Shown: one piece after another, positions 13,628 to 30,360 of the stretch | Layout of the letters: each line of letters begins with the position of its first letter | How positions within the stretch are numbered: position 1 is the first letter of the stretch | Assembly (NCBI GenBank): GCA_030562195.1 | Contig: CM060203.1 | Location: forward strand, 2,122,208 to 2,186,207 | Direction: 5' to 3' | Length of the DNA: 64,000 nt | From: Nipponacmea schrenckii | Lineage: Eukaryota; Mollusca; Gastropoda; Lottiidae | Made by a program: the position numbers and the translations under genes | The notes under the pieces: model-generated | Seen by the model: the letters and a program-made list of their open reading frames with translations, nothing else | The model's database searches: none | What the model was told of the DNA's origin: nothing

Positions 13628-14485
13628 GTAAGTTGTTTTATTTTATACAGATACATTCTTATATCATTCTTCAATGGCTTCGTGTCTGCATTTCATTTCC
13701 AAATTTCATAAGAACAATGACATAATATTGTATTTCATCATCTGTAGTCATTATCAGACTACTAAAGTTGCCCACTAGGTTATCTTCACTGTGTTTGTGA
13801 TTTATCTTAGACATTTATTGGCTCTGAGATAGCTGCAACTTTCAAAAAATGGCCAATATATCACTGGTTGATCAAGTTCTGTATAATGAAATAAATGTTG
13901 TTATAATTGAAATAAAGTACAGACATGTTCATTTTCATCTTTATTTACACTCTCTTTACAAAGCTTAAGCTTATTATTTCAACTTTATTTTGGTGAAGGA
14001 TTTTCATTTTGTGCTATTAATTCAGAATGGCTTACTGAGACTATTTAATTGTTAGGATAATGGAAGTTACCAATTTGATTCTGAATATCACATTTTATAA
14101 TACAAGTGCATGATTTTACTAGCAAATTATTCTTTAAATTTCTTCTTTTCTGCTTTTAGCTTAGAGATTATAATGTGACCTCCCTTGTTAATAAAGCGAA
14201 AATTACAACAATTTCTTTCTGCTTTGCAATTTTGATAGGTTGACATTTGTGAAGTAGAAATATATAAATTTTTGACAAATCTGAAAAGTTATTTTGCAAT
14301 CAAGGATGATCGTCATTCTATTGCAGATGCTCACAATTAAAATTGAAAAAGAAATTAACAAAGTTGGTCTCAAATTTTGTAGCTTATCTTAATTTGTGGA
14401 TAACTGTCACAACTTTAATTTTGTGTATTTTATTTTTGTGTGTGTGGGTCTACTCTTTCCAAACTCCCTACGTCATTTTTTGTAG

Positions 14486-14719
14486 CAACAGAAAACGGCC
14501 TCCATCCCAGTGGTAAACTACGAGTATCCCATCAGCCAGTTGATCATTCGAAAGGCCCAGTTGATGGAAGTTTATACGCTACAGTGAACAAGCAAAAAGA
14601 ATCAACTTTAACGTCCAGTTCCAGAATCTTGTCCAACGGCCCTACATCTCATGTTGTCAACGGCAACTCGATTAACTCAAGCATGGATTCTGGTATATCC
14701 TCTACTTCTGATCACCATG
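14486..14719 (+). CDS. Tensin exon 3 of window: conserved GPVDGSLYA segment
   Basis: Acceptor TTTTTTGTAG and a weaker donor GTGACT give 234 bp in phase 1-1. The exon encodes SKGPVDGSLYATV, the hallmark block after the C2 domain of tensins, followed by a Ser/Thr/Asn-rich stretch ending SMDSGISSTSDHH. Reading past the donor gives only a short intronic extension to a stop at 14781. Confidence 0.92.
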
Positions 14720-15483
14720 GTGACTTGTTGTCTCGTTTTGTTTACGCTTTCTCGTTGATGCAAATTGTAAGAAGCGTATAACAAAAATATCAAAATTTTC
14801 TCTCTTTATTGATAATGTTAGGTGTTTACCTGAGTTTTGGGTGTTTTTATTAGATAGATAGTTTAGCTATTTTTCAAATTTTTATCAAATTAATATATTT
14901 TAGATGCTTCTTACAATTTTCATCATATTTAAAGCCTTTATTTACTGTATTTTTCTGCTTTATTTTATTTTATTTTTGTGTCGAAACCAAATTTAAATTT
15001 GTTGTCACTAATCAGTCACTGAATTAACATACAAATTAATTACATATTCAGCGCATATCATTAGCATATTAATGAAGTTTGTTATATTTGGCAATTCACC
15101 TTTGTGTACTCAATTATTTCACATTCCTATTGAAATTCACTTGTTACTAGCATGTTGGTGGATTTTTTATTACGCCCACAAATATTTTGATGTATTGTCA
15201 AATATTGGTTGTTTTTAATGATAATGTTGTCTGTTGGTTGGTGAGCTATTCGATTTGACAAGAGGTTTCAGGGTCACTCGGCACTGTTTTGCCTGGTAAC
15301 TGCTGTGTGTCTGGACATATCATCAAAAATGATAAAGAATAAAAAAGAAAAAATAATCATTGAAATGTTTATATGAAAATTATGAAAAATAATGAAATTT
15401 AAGGTCTCAATAATATTGGATGAATCAGGTTAAAAAATCTAAAATGACCCTCTCTACCAGTTGTTGTTAAAATCATCTATTAA

Positions 15484-15545
15484 ATCTGGTTTATTAAGGT
15501 ACAGCTGGTTTATTAAGGTACAGCTGGTTTATTAAGGTACCGGGT
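15484..15545. repeat. About 19-bp direct repeat, 3 copies
   Basis: CTGGTTTATTAAGGTACAG occurs three times in tandem, the last copy ending GGTACCGGGTACACCTG. It is a short intronic tandem duplication. Confidence 0.85.
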
Positions 15546-15989
15546 ACACCTGTTTTATTTAGTAAGAGTTTCAGGGACTGTAGCAACCCTTGATATTTTG
15601 ATATAATACCTACATCTCACAACCCTGTTTAAAAGTTAATAGATGATATTTATGAATAAGTTATCACAGGTGAACCCTATCCACCCACACTCAACTATTT
15701 ATTTTTATATTCATGTATAGCTTTTAAGGTTTTAACTGCTAGATTTTAACTAAATCAAATCTTTGACGAGAGGAAATCTGATAATTTTTGTAAGAAGTCT
15801 TAAAATATTAACTTTATCTTGTATAATATCTGGACACAACATTTATCAAATTTAAACTTTTATCTCAAAACTATGGAGTCAAGTTACTTACATGAGAATA
15901 TCATAACACAGGTGATGGTAATTCTTCTAGGAGATCTCAGTAATGCACCACCTGAGTTATTTAATGTAGGTTAATAATAAAAAACGCTT

Positions 15990-16360
15990 AATACATTGCA
16001 TGGGTCAGAATTAGGTCTAATACATCAGGATCTTTTCCTGTCTAACATTCAGTCCACGGAGACAAACATAGACTCTTATTATACATGGGTCTCAATTAGG
16101 TCCAATACATACAGGGTATTGTCCTGCCTAACATTCAGTCCATGGAGACAAACATGGACTCTTTATTTTACATGGGTCAGAAAAAGGTTCAATTCACAAG
16201 GACATGGTTCTGTCTAACATTCAGCCCATATAGACAAACATAGACTCTTTATTTTACATGGGTCAGAATTAGGTCCAATACACAAGGATATTGTCCTAAC
16301 ATTCAGTCCATGGAGACAAACATTAACTCTTATTTTACATGGGTCAGAATTCAGTCCAGC
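15990..16360. repeat. About 85-95 bp minisatellite, 4-5 diverged copies
   Basis: Each copy runs ACATGGGTCAGAATTAGGTC, then CAATACA-CAAGGAT-TTGTCC, TAACATTCAGTCCATGGAGA and CAAACATAGACTCTTATTTT. Copies differ in length by up to about 10 bp. It is intronic and non-coding. Confidence 0.88.
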
Positions 16361-17249
16361 GAGATAATTGTTTAGCACCATTCGCTAGAATTACTTGAAG
16401 TTTAAAATCAGTACTTGGCAGATGACAATATCAATTTTTCAACCTATAAGATGTTATCCTTGTAAAATCAATACCAACATTTTTTGACAATAACCAGCTG
16501 GTAGAAAGGAACCTTAACTGTGAACCTCAGTTGATATCCTTGTAAAATCAATGTCAAGATATTTTCACTGACCACTGATCCTCCTGAACCTAAGTTGTTA
16601 TCCTTGCAAGTGGTTGTTTATTTCATTTTGCGCCTATATCTAAGCTATCCCTTGCATTTTCATGTTAAAATTATCGAATCAAGTAAATGCTTGTTTCTTT
16701 ATTTCTATTAACTAAACCAACTTATCTTGGTTGACAAGAAATTGAACTTGTCTGACACGCAGTATTACCTTGAAGTAAAATTCAGTTATCAATAGAAGAA
16801 GGGATAGTTACAGCTGAGGAATGTGACTATCCAAAACTTGTATTTAAACCTTCTAATATTATAACATAGAAACTCACTCAACCATGTAATACAACCTTCT
16901 CATGCCTAATTTTATCATTTAAAGTTACAGTTGAACAGGTTTTCCACTTAATGGAGAGTAAAGTGACATAAAAATTCTGAAATTCCAAAATTTTTGATAA
17001 TGAAACAGACATGACAACTGACTGCATCATGATAATCATAGTATTCCTCTTATTTGATTGGCCCATCACTATCGTTGATTTTGAATCTAGAATTATTATC
17101 CAATCAAATGATAAACTTGATCAATGATTTATTATACGTTTTTATGGAACAGATAACTACAAGCTAGAATCTTAGCTGTAATAACCAATAGGAAGACTGT
17201 AATTGTTAATTAATTAGCGATAGAGATGCCTGAAACTCATTTGAATCAG

Positions 17250-17561
17250 AAAAAAGAAAGAAAAAAAATAAAGAAATAACTATATTTAAGGTTAACAACT
17301 TAGGTTCACAAGCCATGACAGGGATCCTTTTCTACCAGCTGGTCCTTGGCCAAACCTGTTGGCATTGATCTTTCCCGGATTATCCATACCCATTTTCAGC
17401 TGGGTGGACTGGAATTATGAGTGAAGATGACTTATTCAAAGTCACCAGACTTTCACACGCCGATCGAGATTAGAACTCACGTCCGACATTTTCAACAAGC
17501 AGATGACGTCATGACGTTAAAAACCAACTCTCTAACCGCTGTGCTATAGAACCCCAAAGAC
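17250..17561 (-). mobile_element. tRNA-derived SINE-like element, near full length
   Basis: On the minus strand the element starts at about 17561 with a tRNA-like head: TAGCACAGCGGTTAGAG (about 17546-17530) resembles a pol III A box and GTTCTAATCTCGA (about 17476-17464) resembles a B box, although their spacing of about 54 bp is longer than in a tRNA. A body follows with CCAGCTGGTAGAAAAGGATC and then a pyrimidine-rich CTTT tail. The body recurs at 38291-38505, which shows it is dispersed. I do not recognise the named family. Confidence 0.6.
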
Positions 17562-18516
17562 CTATTTAGAATACTGTAGGTAAAATTATTACAAACATTT
17601 TGATGTCTCGATCTCTAAACATAAATTCAACTTTAAGGGTTTTCTTTAAATTTTTTCCACCAAATTGACAATAAATCCAGTTTTAAAACATCAAAGCTAT
17701 GTATAATATTCAAGTTGAAGTTGACAAACTATTGTCAGCGTACACAGCCTGTTTTACACCACGACAACAAAATAAAACTTGACAAAATTTTTATTTTCAA
17801 ATGAACATCATATTGTTAGAAAAGGATTTAAGGATTGTTGAATGTGGGGACAAGAAACAGCATGATATGTTTTAATGTGTCGCGTCCCTTTTATCACAAC
17901 AATATGTATCGTATGACAGTATAAAGCTTTATAATCAATCACTTGCTTCATTGTGTGGGACGTGTATCGGAATTTCTTCAAAATGACGGAATTAATGAAA
18001 CTTGGTGCTGGTAAGACAAGAATTCTTGTGAAAATTTCTGAGAAAATGGCCTTGGGGCTTTGTTTAAGGACTATTTACACACCATGTGTCTTTCACAACT
18101 TTTTTCAATGTAAAACATTAAGTGAATTCATGCATGTAAAAATGTTCTAGTTGCTTTGCCATTTTGAATTTAGGGTAGGAGTATAATAATAATATAAAAC
18201 GGAGGATTTCTCAATCTATTTGGTTATTAATTAGCCCACTTAATTAAATTATAGCCAACTGATAATTAGTTGTCCTAATAAGGATTGTGTTTATTAAACC
18301 AGTCTCCCCAAAGTGTAAGGTCGGGTATAATGTTTTAATACTGTCATCTGAAGAATTTTAACGTGACTTGACTTCATGATAGATTTTCTATAAAACAAAC
18401 GTAACAACAGACTAAATACCATCTCTTTCTAATTGACAATAAAAATATCAAATTGATAAAGACTTAAGAATATAAAGCTGTAATAGTTCAACTACAAAAA
18501 TTTGACTTCTCCGTAC

Positions 18517-18695
18517 GTTATTTAATAAAGTAATTGTTATCCATATAATGGTGTCCAGATATAGATTCTCCAATACAAAATAGCAGACCAGAGATGATAT
18601 ATTTTGTATCATTGCTTGATAAAGACGGGAGTATCCTCGTTGAAACGTCACAAGTTATTTAATAAAGTAATTGTTATCCATATAATGGTGTCCAG
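18517..18695. repeat. Perfect 42-bp direct repeat pair around a hammerhead-like motif
   Basis: The same 42 bp (beginning GTTATTTAATAAAGTAATTG and ending GGTGTCCAG) occur at 18517-18558 and 18654-18695. The 95 bp between them end in GATAAAGACGGGAGTATCC followed by TCGTTGAAACGTCACAA. That layout resembles the terminal repeats of Penelope-like elements, where minimal hammerhead ribozymes (CTGATGA, stem, GAAAC, GTC) are known. Here the CTGATGA box is degenerate (TTGATAA). The repeat is seen; the element type is inference. Confidence 0.55.
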
Positions 18696-18952
18696 TAAAT
18701 TACAAAAATTTGGTATTAAGAAACTACTTAGTTTGAGTAAAATATTTATCAATGATTATTATATTTCTTTTAATTAATTAGGTTTTAATTGGGAAACCTC
18801 TAGTCAATTAATAGCAAACTTGTAGCTTAGTGATCTACATAAACATTTTATCAACAATGTGTCAATCTACAATTCTGTCTGTTTACTCTGTAACTTACGA
18901 GTTTTGTATGATCAATAATGATTTTAATGAAGCGCTTTTTTCTTTATTCCAG

Positions 18953-20287
18953 GATTTATAACTCAGAATCATCAAAGTTCTCAAAGTTACCACCAACAAT
19001 CGGCAAAACAATACAGCACAAACACTAATGGAATAATCTCATCCAACTATACTTCCAGTCTTCAGTCTGGAAATTATGGATCCACCTTACCCAAAGATAC
19101 TGTGAAACCACTTGATGAAACCACTCAGTTAGATAATTTACTGGAAGATCTTCTGAACCAACAAAATTACATCTCCAGTCCAACGAGTCCAAAAAATCAG
19201 GACGCGAAAACTATCACGACAACAACGCGTACATTTACGACCTACTCTCCGACCGATTCTCAAAAATCTCCTGATCGTGTTGCCATCCAGCGAGCAGAAG
19301 TCAGTTACAAACTGCCAGGAACCAGAGCCGAAGAGAATCGTCAATTACTGATCTCATCAAGTTTAGACGAAGTTGACAAAAAACCGAGTGGAATTCCTCG
19401 CAACGCATTTACTTATACGCCAACGTCTCCCCGAGATCAGTCCAAAACGTATCATACGTTGGAACGCGACATGATGAAGACAGAAAGTAACATAAAAACT
19501 CAGACACTGCCATATAGAACAGATTACGATAGCAAACACAATGACTCATATTATCACACCCTGGATAGCAGCCATTTTAAAACAGACAGTGAATCCACTA
19601 GTTCATGGCTTCAACAGCAACAGAGTAAGTTACAAAGCAAGCGCGATCACGGTGACTTTCGTTCGCAACAAGAAAAACAATTAGTGTCAGAACTTAAAAA
19701 TGCACAGAATAAGTTTTATTCAAGAAGAGCCCAGAGCGAATCAGATGAAATGGAATTTATGGATAATTATCGAGGTCAAAATGGACCCGTCTCGCCTACA
19801 AGTGCCCAAGTATCCTACGCTCCACCTCCACCTCAACGAGCTTATAGCACCGATGGCTTCTTCCCAGAGGCTCCAGGAACTTACACTACCCACACCATGA
19901 CAACTGAAAGTCGTTCTTATGGAAGCAAAAGTACGTCGAATAAGCCCCCTCCCTCGCCAACACAGCAACAGAGATTTCAACCTGTTGCCCCTCCTGTCCG
20001 CACTAGTAGTAAAGATTATATGCGCGCAAGATCTAATAGTAGCAGTAGCTGGCATCCTCAAGCGAATGAGCCCGACCCTCAAATCATACCTAGGTCATAT
20101 AGCTCCAGTCACTCTACCCCACCGAGGTCCCCTAGGGCTCTCTCCCCCACTGGCCCAACCAGCACCACAACATATACAACTTACAGGACTCTGGTGTCGC
20201 CAGAAACACCGCCTCAACCCAAACCACAACCACCCAAGGTTGAGAAACATTATGTAACAGAAGTTTTCGTCCACCGTGCTGGTGGGG
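18953..20287 (+). CDS. Tensin exon 4 of window: large disordered linker
   Basis: A 1,335-bp exon, bounded by TTTATTCCAG and GTAAGT in phase 1-1, encodes 445 residues rich in Ser, Thr, Pro, Gln and Tyr. There is no globular domain. A perfect paxillin-type LD motif, LDNLLEDL, is at 19129-19152. Further on are proline-rich runs (APPPPPQRA and KPPPSPTQ) that could bind SH3 domains, and many SP/TP sites. The open frame runs on past the donor to 20328, but the strong GTAAGT at 20288 and the phase match to exon 5 fix the end. Vertebrate tensins also have one very large linker exon. Confidence 0.94.
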
Positions 20288-22077
20288 GTAAGTTAGTGGT
20301 GTCCCCTGTCCCCCCTCATGCTTTTTAGTTCTAACAACTGATTTGCCCTCTAATCTTCTCTTACAATCCCAAATCCTGAGCTAGATATTTTTCTTAAAGT
20401 TCCGGCACATGATTTTCAAATATTACTATCACTTAAAATCTACTTGAAAAATGTTTTACATGAGTCCTCTCACTTGATCTCTTGGTAGAAATTTTCACAT
20501 CTGTGATAACTCTGAATATCCAGTGCATGTTCTTCCCGTTCTGATTGTGTGATTCTATTCTATACTGCCCCTTATCAATATTTGATTAAGAAAATTTGAA
20601 ATAATTGACAATACTGGCTTCTCAGAAATATCAGTACTTTTGTACTCCAAACAATATTCAAGTGAAGTTTGAATAAAACATCTTTATTTTTGAATCTGAA
20701 GAATGACTTTGATCTTTTCAATTAGCTAAATAAAATCGAATCTCAAAAACATCTTCACTATGTATCTCTCCGTGGGCAATTCAGTTGTGTGCTTTTTAGA
20801 TTTTTTCGTCTGTAGTTAGAGCTTGTAGAATTTAGTCGCTTGTTCCTAGGATTTTTAAATATTTTATTTTTAATATTTTTGGTTAAAAGAACAAAATTTT
20901 GCTTTTTTTGGTTTCTTATTTTTTTCAAATTTATTTCATTTTTAATTTTCTTCAATTCTTTGAATGCACATTTTCTCTTCTTCTCTTCTTCGTCAATCTC
21001 CCATTTTCGTTCTTTTATTACGAAGCTGTGTTTCATGATTCAAAATTATTAAACACAAAACAATATATTAAATCTAGAGATGATATCGTATCAAGATAAG
21101 TCTGGCTAGCAATGCAACTCAAACTAATCTAAGCGTAAATAAATAGTAATTTTAAAGAATTTACCAAATTTTGCAGCTCAACATAATAAAGCGCTTGCTA
21201 TGCGGTGAAGGGCGAGTCAAAGCGTATATAATCATGATATCAGTTTATTAATCTAAATAATATTATATCTTATATAATTTTATATTATCTGATCCCTTGT
21301 AAATCAATATGGTTTGGGTTTGCCGTCTTCAAATTTTTAAACATATCATAAACTTTTGTGTAAAATATGTTAAGATTTTTGTCGAATATTTTTTTAACGA
21401 AAATTTTTTTTATTTATTTATTTGCTAAAATTTTATTTGAGAATTAGAATAATCATCAAAATTTGATTTAATAGCTTAAAAAAGACGTGCAATACAAGCG
21501 ATTATAACAATCATAATTGTTTTAAATAACAGCAAGAATAGTTCATCACTTTGGAATCTAAGATAACTATATATTGCATGGCAGTTGATTAGTAATTTTA
21601 GAGAATTAGACTATTTCATGGAAACTTTAAGATTAAATTCTATAATGTAATCTACTTTAGAAATGTTTTTTGTGACGTAAGTGTATAATACTATATAAGT
21701 ATTGCCAGTGTTATGTACCTGAGTTAATTCTGTGTTTTAGAGTCAATGTTTTATAGCTATCCCCCTCCCCCTCCCCCCCAAACCTTCCAATTTGTGTTTG
21801 TCTTATTTCATTGTGCACTTAATATTAATTTTCTAAAACAATACACTGATTATTCTCATGTTTTTGTGTATAATATATCACTGGAGAACCATCAAATATG
21901 AATATTTATTTTAGATATATCAGTATAAGAGTAACAGTTATTATAGAACTGTAGTCAGTAAATAGAAATAGTTTTTAAATTTAAGATATTTCTAGTAGAA
22001 TATTAGATTATTATCTCCCCTTGATACTGTTGTACGTTTTTATTGACGTTACTGATTATTATTCTGAATTTTTCCAG

Positions 22078-22280
22078 AGAAGAGTCCGAATGAATCGTTT
22101 GATTCCCATAGATTGGATGAACTGGAACGAACATTACAGAAAGCTTCCGAATCCATCATGGCTAGCAAGACACAACAGACTATCTCGGAAAGCCGACATT
22201 TTGAAAACCGCTATGTGAGTAGTAATACGGTAGTGGACGGCATGCAGCCCAGAAGTTTGTCTCCAACTTGGGACAATTAT
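22078..22280 (+). CDS. Tensin exon 5 of window, with alternative donor
   Basis: Acceptor TTTTTCCAG opens a 203-bp exon encoding SPNESFDSHRLDELERTLQ and continuing to PTWDNY. It ends phase 0 at a GTATGT donor (22281). An internal GTGAGT at 22215 is also phase 0, so two isoforms differing by 22 residues are possible without a frame change. LDELERTL (22113-22136) resembles an LD motif with one changed hydrophobic position. Confidence 0.88.
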
Positions 22281-24653
22281 GTATGTTCTGCTTTGTTTTG
22301 GTTTGTATTTATTTTCTTCTGGTTTACCAAATATTCAAAAAAAAAATGTCACCGTTGCCAAGTTGATTTTGTCTCTTAAAAAAAAAACAATTGGTCTGGT
22401 TTATTTACAAGCTGTATATTAGAAAAATGAGGACACTTCTATTTTTTTTCCTGTTTGAAATTTGAAGGAGTTGTCTAATTTCATTTGTTGATTATGACTG
22501 TGACACAAGAATCCAATCTTATATCTGAAAACTATGATATAAGAATTAATAAAAAGTTTAAGTTATTGAAATTAGTTAAATGTTATTTGGTAAACCAGAT
22601 ATTATTTTTATTTTATTTTTGCTAAAAAGAATTCTTGTCATCATCTAACAGACAGTTCAATATAAAAAGTTGTGACAATGATCTTCTGTTAATACAGAGC
22701 TATCTTCCAATTATACTGACTGTACAGGTTTCAATAAACCAAGTACTAACCATCAGAATCGCCAAACAAAACCTAAAATAAAAAAAATTAAAAAACATTT
22801 TGACGAAATATAGGTCCAGCTAATAAACATTTCACATGAAGACTTATATAAATTATAAAAAGTGGCATCAAATTATATAAAAAACATATTAGTTTTGGCT
22901 AATCAAGTTAAAGTTGGATTCACATTAATCGCATTTCATAAGAATTTGGTAACATTTCAAAATATAATTAACTGTCTACTACTGAGGTTGAGATATATGC
23001 AGTCTGTTAGAGTTGTCAAGAATTTATTTTCCCATGCTTATTTCAATTTATTTATTTGTTTTGGTAATAAGGATTGTCAACTTGGCTCTAAATGATGATA
23101 TTTGAGTAGATTTATGCATATATATTCAGCTTAATTGATTTTGAGTTGGATATAATAAAAATAAGTCAGGAACGCTTACAGTTTTAAAACACCTTACTCT
23201 ACATTGAGTCTGTTACTTCAGCTTATTCTCCTTTGTCAAATTTTATGGATTTTTGAAGTTCAATAAAAAAGGAGAATTTTTTGAATTGATATCTTGCATG
23301 GAATTTAAATAGAGATTGACAATCCTGAAAAACAATATTTTTTATTTATATTTTGCATGAAAATATTTTTTTTATTTTCACCCCCCCCCCCCATTTTTGG
23401 TTTATATTTTTATTTCTCCTGCACTTTTCCCATGGGTAAATATCTTGTTCACCACCCCACATTATAGAGTGAATAGTATCCCACAAGTTATTCTCCTTGT
23501 AGGCATGCCATCAGCATCATAAAGTTTTATCAATAAAAATAAAGCCTCTCTGATTGGAATACAGCTCTAACAATATGTTTCATATATTTTCTGTGGGTAA
23601 AGTGACTCATTCTTAATAGGTGCTAGTAAATGTATGTGCGACCATTTAGAAGTTCTGTTTGATATTATCTTCACATTTAGCTCTGTTTCCAAGAATATTA
23701 ATTATTAAAAACTAAGATATGTCGATATACTACTTCTTACTTTATTACATACTGCATTTTGAATCACATACAGTAACATTATCAAGTAAACACATACAGG
23801 TGAATTTAAAAGCAAATGATGGCATCAGGGGAAAGTTCCTTCGATTTGGTCTAAGGCAGAATGTCATCATTTCTAGATTAAGTATGGTAACCTACAGAAA
23901 ATAAAGAAACAAAATATCTAGTTCTGTTATGAAGTCAGATAAGAATATATCAGACTATAATACAGTAATATTCCACATTATGTTTCATATTAACCTCATT
24001 CTTATAATATTTCATGTTGTAAATGTGTAAATATGGGTTCTGCATTTTCCATTTAAAAACATTGTTTACATCAGAGTTTCCTGAATACTATAACTTTCTC
24101 ACGAATTGAAGCCAGTGGCATTTAGATTAGGTCAGATTGTCAGATCAAGTTTAAATTCTGTCTCTTCTGTTAGCTCAAAAACGTTAGATATGAATTAGGA
24201 TATATATTGGTCACCTTGTCATCTGTTTAGGAAAGTTGTGATAGCTAGTTGTGTCATTATCAGTGTTTGAATTATTGGATATATCTTGTCAAGTTGACAT
24301 GTAATTTAAAAAAAGAGGGGAACAAAAAAAAGTGTGTGTAAATTTAAGTTACATTTTTAGGAATCTTATATGTGTTTTTTATCTGGTCTGTGTACGTATA
24401 TGTATCAGGGAAACAAATAACTTCTATTTGCACCATTCATATTTCATGTTGACGTCTCATTTTTTAATTCTAGAATATGATGATTCAAACAACAAAATAA
24501 CAACATCCTTCTCTATTTTGGTTTACTCTTAAATTTTCAAAAATTAGAATGGTGCAAATACAAGCCAGAATTGACTCAGATACATTTACTTCAGCACATC
24601 CAAAAATTTATTTGTTATTAACCAAATATATAAAATCCATATCTCCAATTTAG

Positions 24654-24810
24654 ATTAAGGAGCAGCCAGCACCAAAAAAGATCAGTGTTATAGAAGAAGA
24701 TAGCATCTCATTGCAGCCTATAGGACCTGGTGTTCAAGTCTTAGAACCTGAGACAGGATCAACCAGTACCTTGAATAGACCATCCACTCCCGGCTTCCCA
24801 ACATCCCCAG
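24654..24810 (+). CDS. Tensin exon 6 of window: linker
   Basis: Acceptor CCAATTTAG and donor GTGAGA bound 157 bp in phase 0-1. The exon encodes KEQPAPKKISVIEEDSISL and a Pro/Ser/Thr-rich end (RPSTPGFPTSP). Frame and phase agree with exons 5 and 7. No domain is recognised. Confidence 0.88.
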
Positions 24811-25413
24811 GTGAGATTTGTTTTCGTGATGATTTTTTTTATTGTGTGAGGAAAATTTGGCAGTATGTTGAATGTGGGTCGACAGTTTTTAAAATCTAAC
24901 TTTAGGATTACCACGTCTATTAAAAGAATCCTTAATCTGTTAATCTATGCCTCAATTAGGGCTAATAATTCCTCATTTTAATGATAAACGAATAATTGTT
25001 GTTGATTCACTTACTAATTGCCAGTTCTCTGAGTTATCTTGGCCAGTGGCATTTGATTCTCGTTCATTCTCAGACTCCCTTTGGCCACTACTCAAGACTA
25101 CAAATATTAAGAAACTCAACTGGGCGTAAAGGTTAGGACTTTCTTATTTTGTTAAATATTTTTTCTGGAAATACTATTACTGAATAACATGTTGTGAAAG
25201 AAAGAATTGAGTCAACCACAACATTTCCCTCAGATTCATACTGCCATATTTTCCTGAATCTTAATTCTTGATGTGTTTTTACTGTAACAGTCTTGCATCC
25301 ACGTGTGTTTTTTATTTTTAAAATGATCATTTTGTAGTGAAAGATATTTCGTAATTGTTTTATGATTTTTATAATTTTTTTGATTTTGTTAAAATGCATG
25401 TCTGTTGTTGTAG

Positions 25414-25461
25414 TGACTCCACCTTTCCCCGTTTCCCCCAGGACACCATATGCTAATGCAG
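25414..25461 (+). CDS. Tensin exon 7 of window: 48-bp exon
   Basis: This very short exon follows TTGTTGTAG and precedes GTATGT. It encodes VTPPFPVSPRTPYANA, a proline-rich tract with two SP/TP-type sites. It is phase 1-1 and a multiple of three, so it could be skipped without changing frame. The matching composition and phase support it despite its size. Confidence 0.78.
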
Positions 25462-25907
25462 GTATGTTCATGTCATAGTTCATAGGTCGCATCATAGTTT
25501 AAAGTTCAATTTTCTTGGTTGAAAGGGTCATAGAAGAGATTTCAGATTTCAGTGCACTTGGAACTAAGTGATTGTGTGCTTTATGAAATCTGCATATAAT
25601 TTCATTTGCAGAATTAGATTTTTTGGCAATCTGAGATCAGATCCTATCTTGAAAGATGCTTAATAACACAAGCTTTGTATTTAAAATTTAAATTTTAAAC
25701 CTTTTTGAATGGTTCTTCAGTCATGTCTGATTACAGTTTTTTTTTCAAATCTATTCAAAAACTCTTAACCATTATTTACAAATGGTGGGACAGATCCATG
25801 TTTATTATTTTTTTAAAGCCAATCTCTTGTGTGACCCTTTAAGTAGTTTTGTTATTTTATATCTCTATTATTTTTGCACCATCTATTCTAACTGGTAATA
25901 TGGCCTT

Positions 25908-30360
<4,453 letters not shown>

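Noticed and set aside
19741..20257. Long ORFs overlapping tensin exon 4 in other frames
   Set aside because: They are shadows of the coding frame, which alone fits the exon borders, phase and tensin linker composition.
20758..21099. Lys-rich minus ORF and Phe-rich plus ORFs
   Set aside because: They are low-complexity T-rich intronic sequence on opposite strands.
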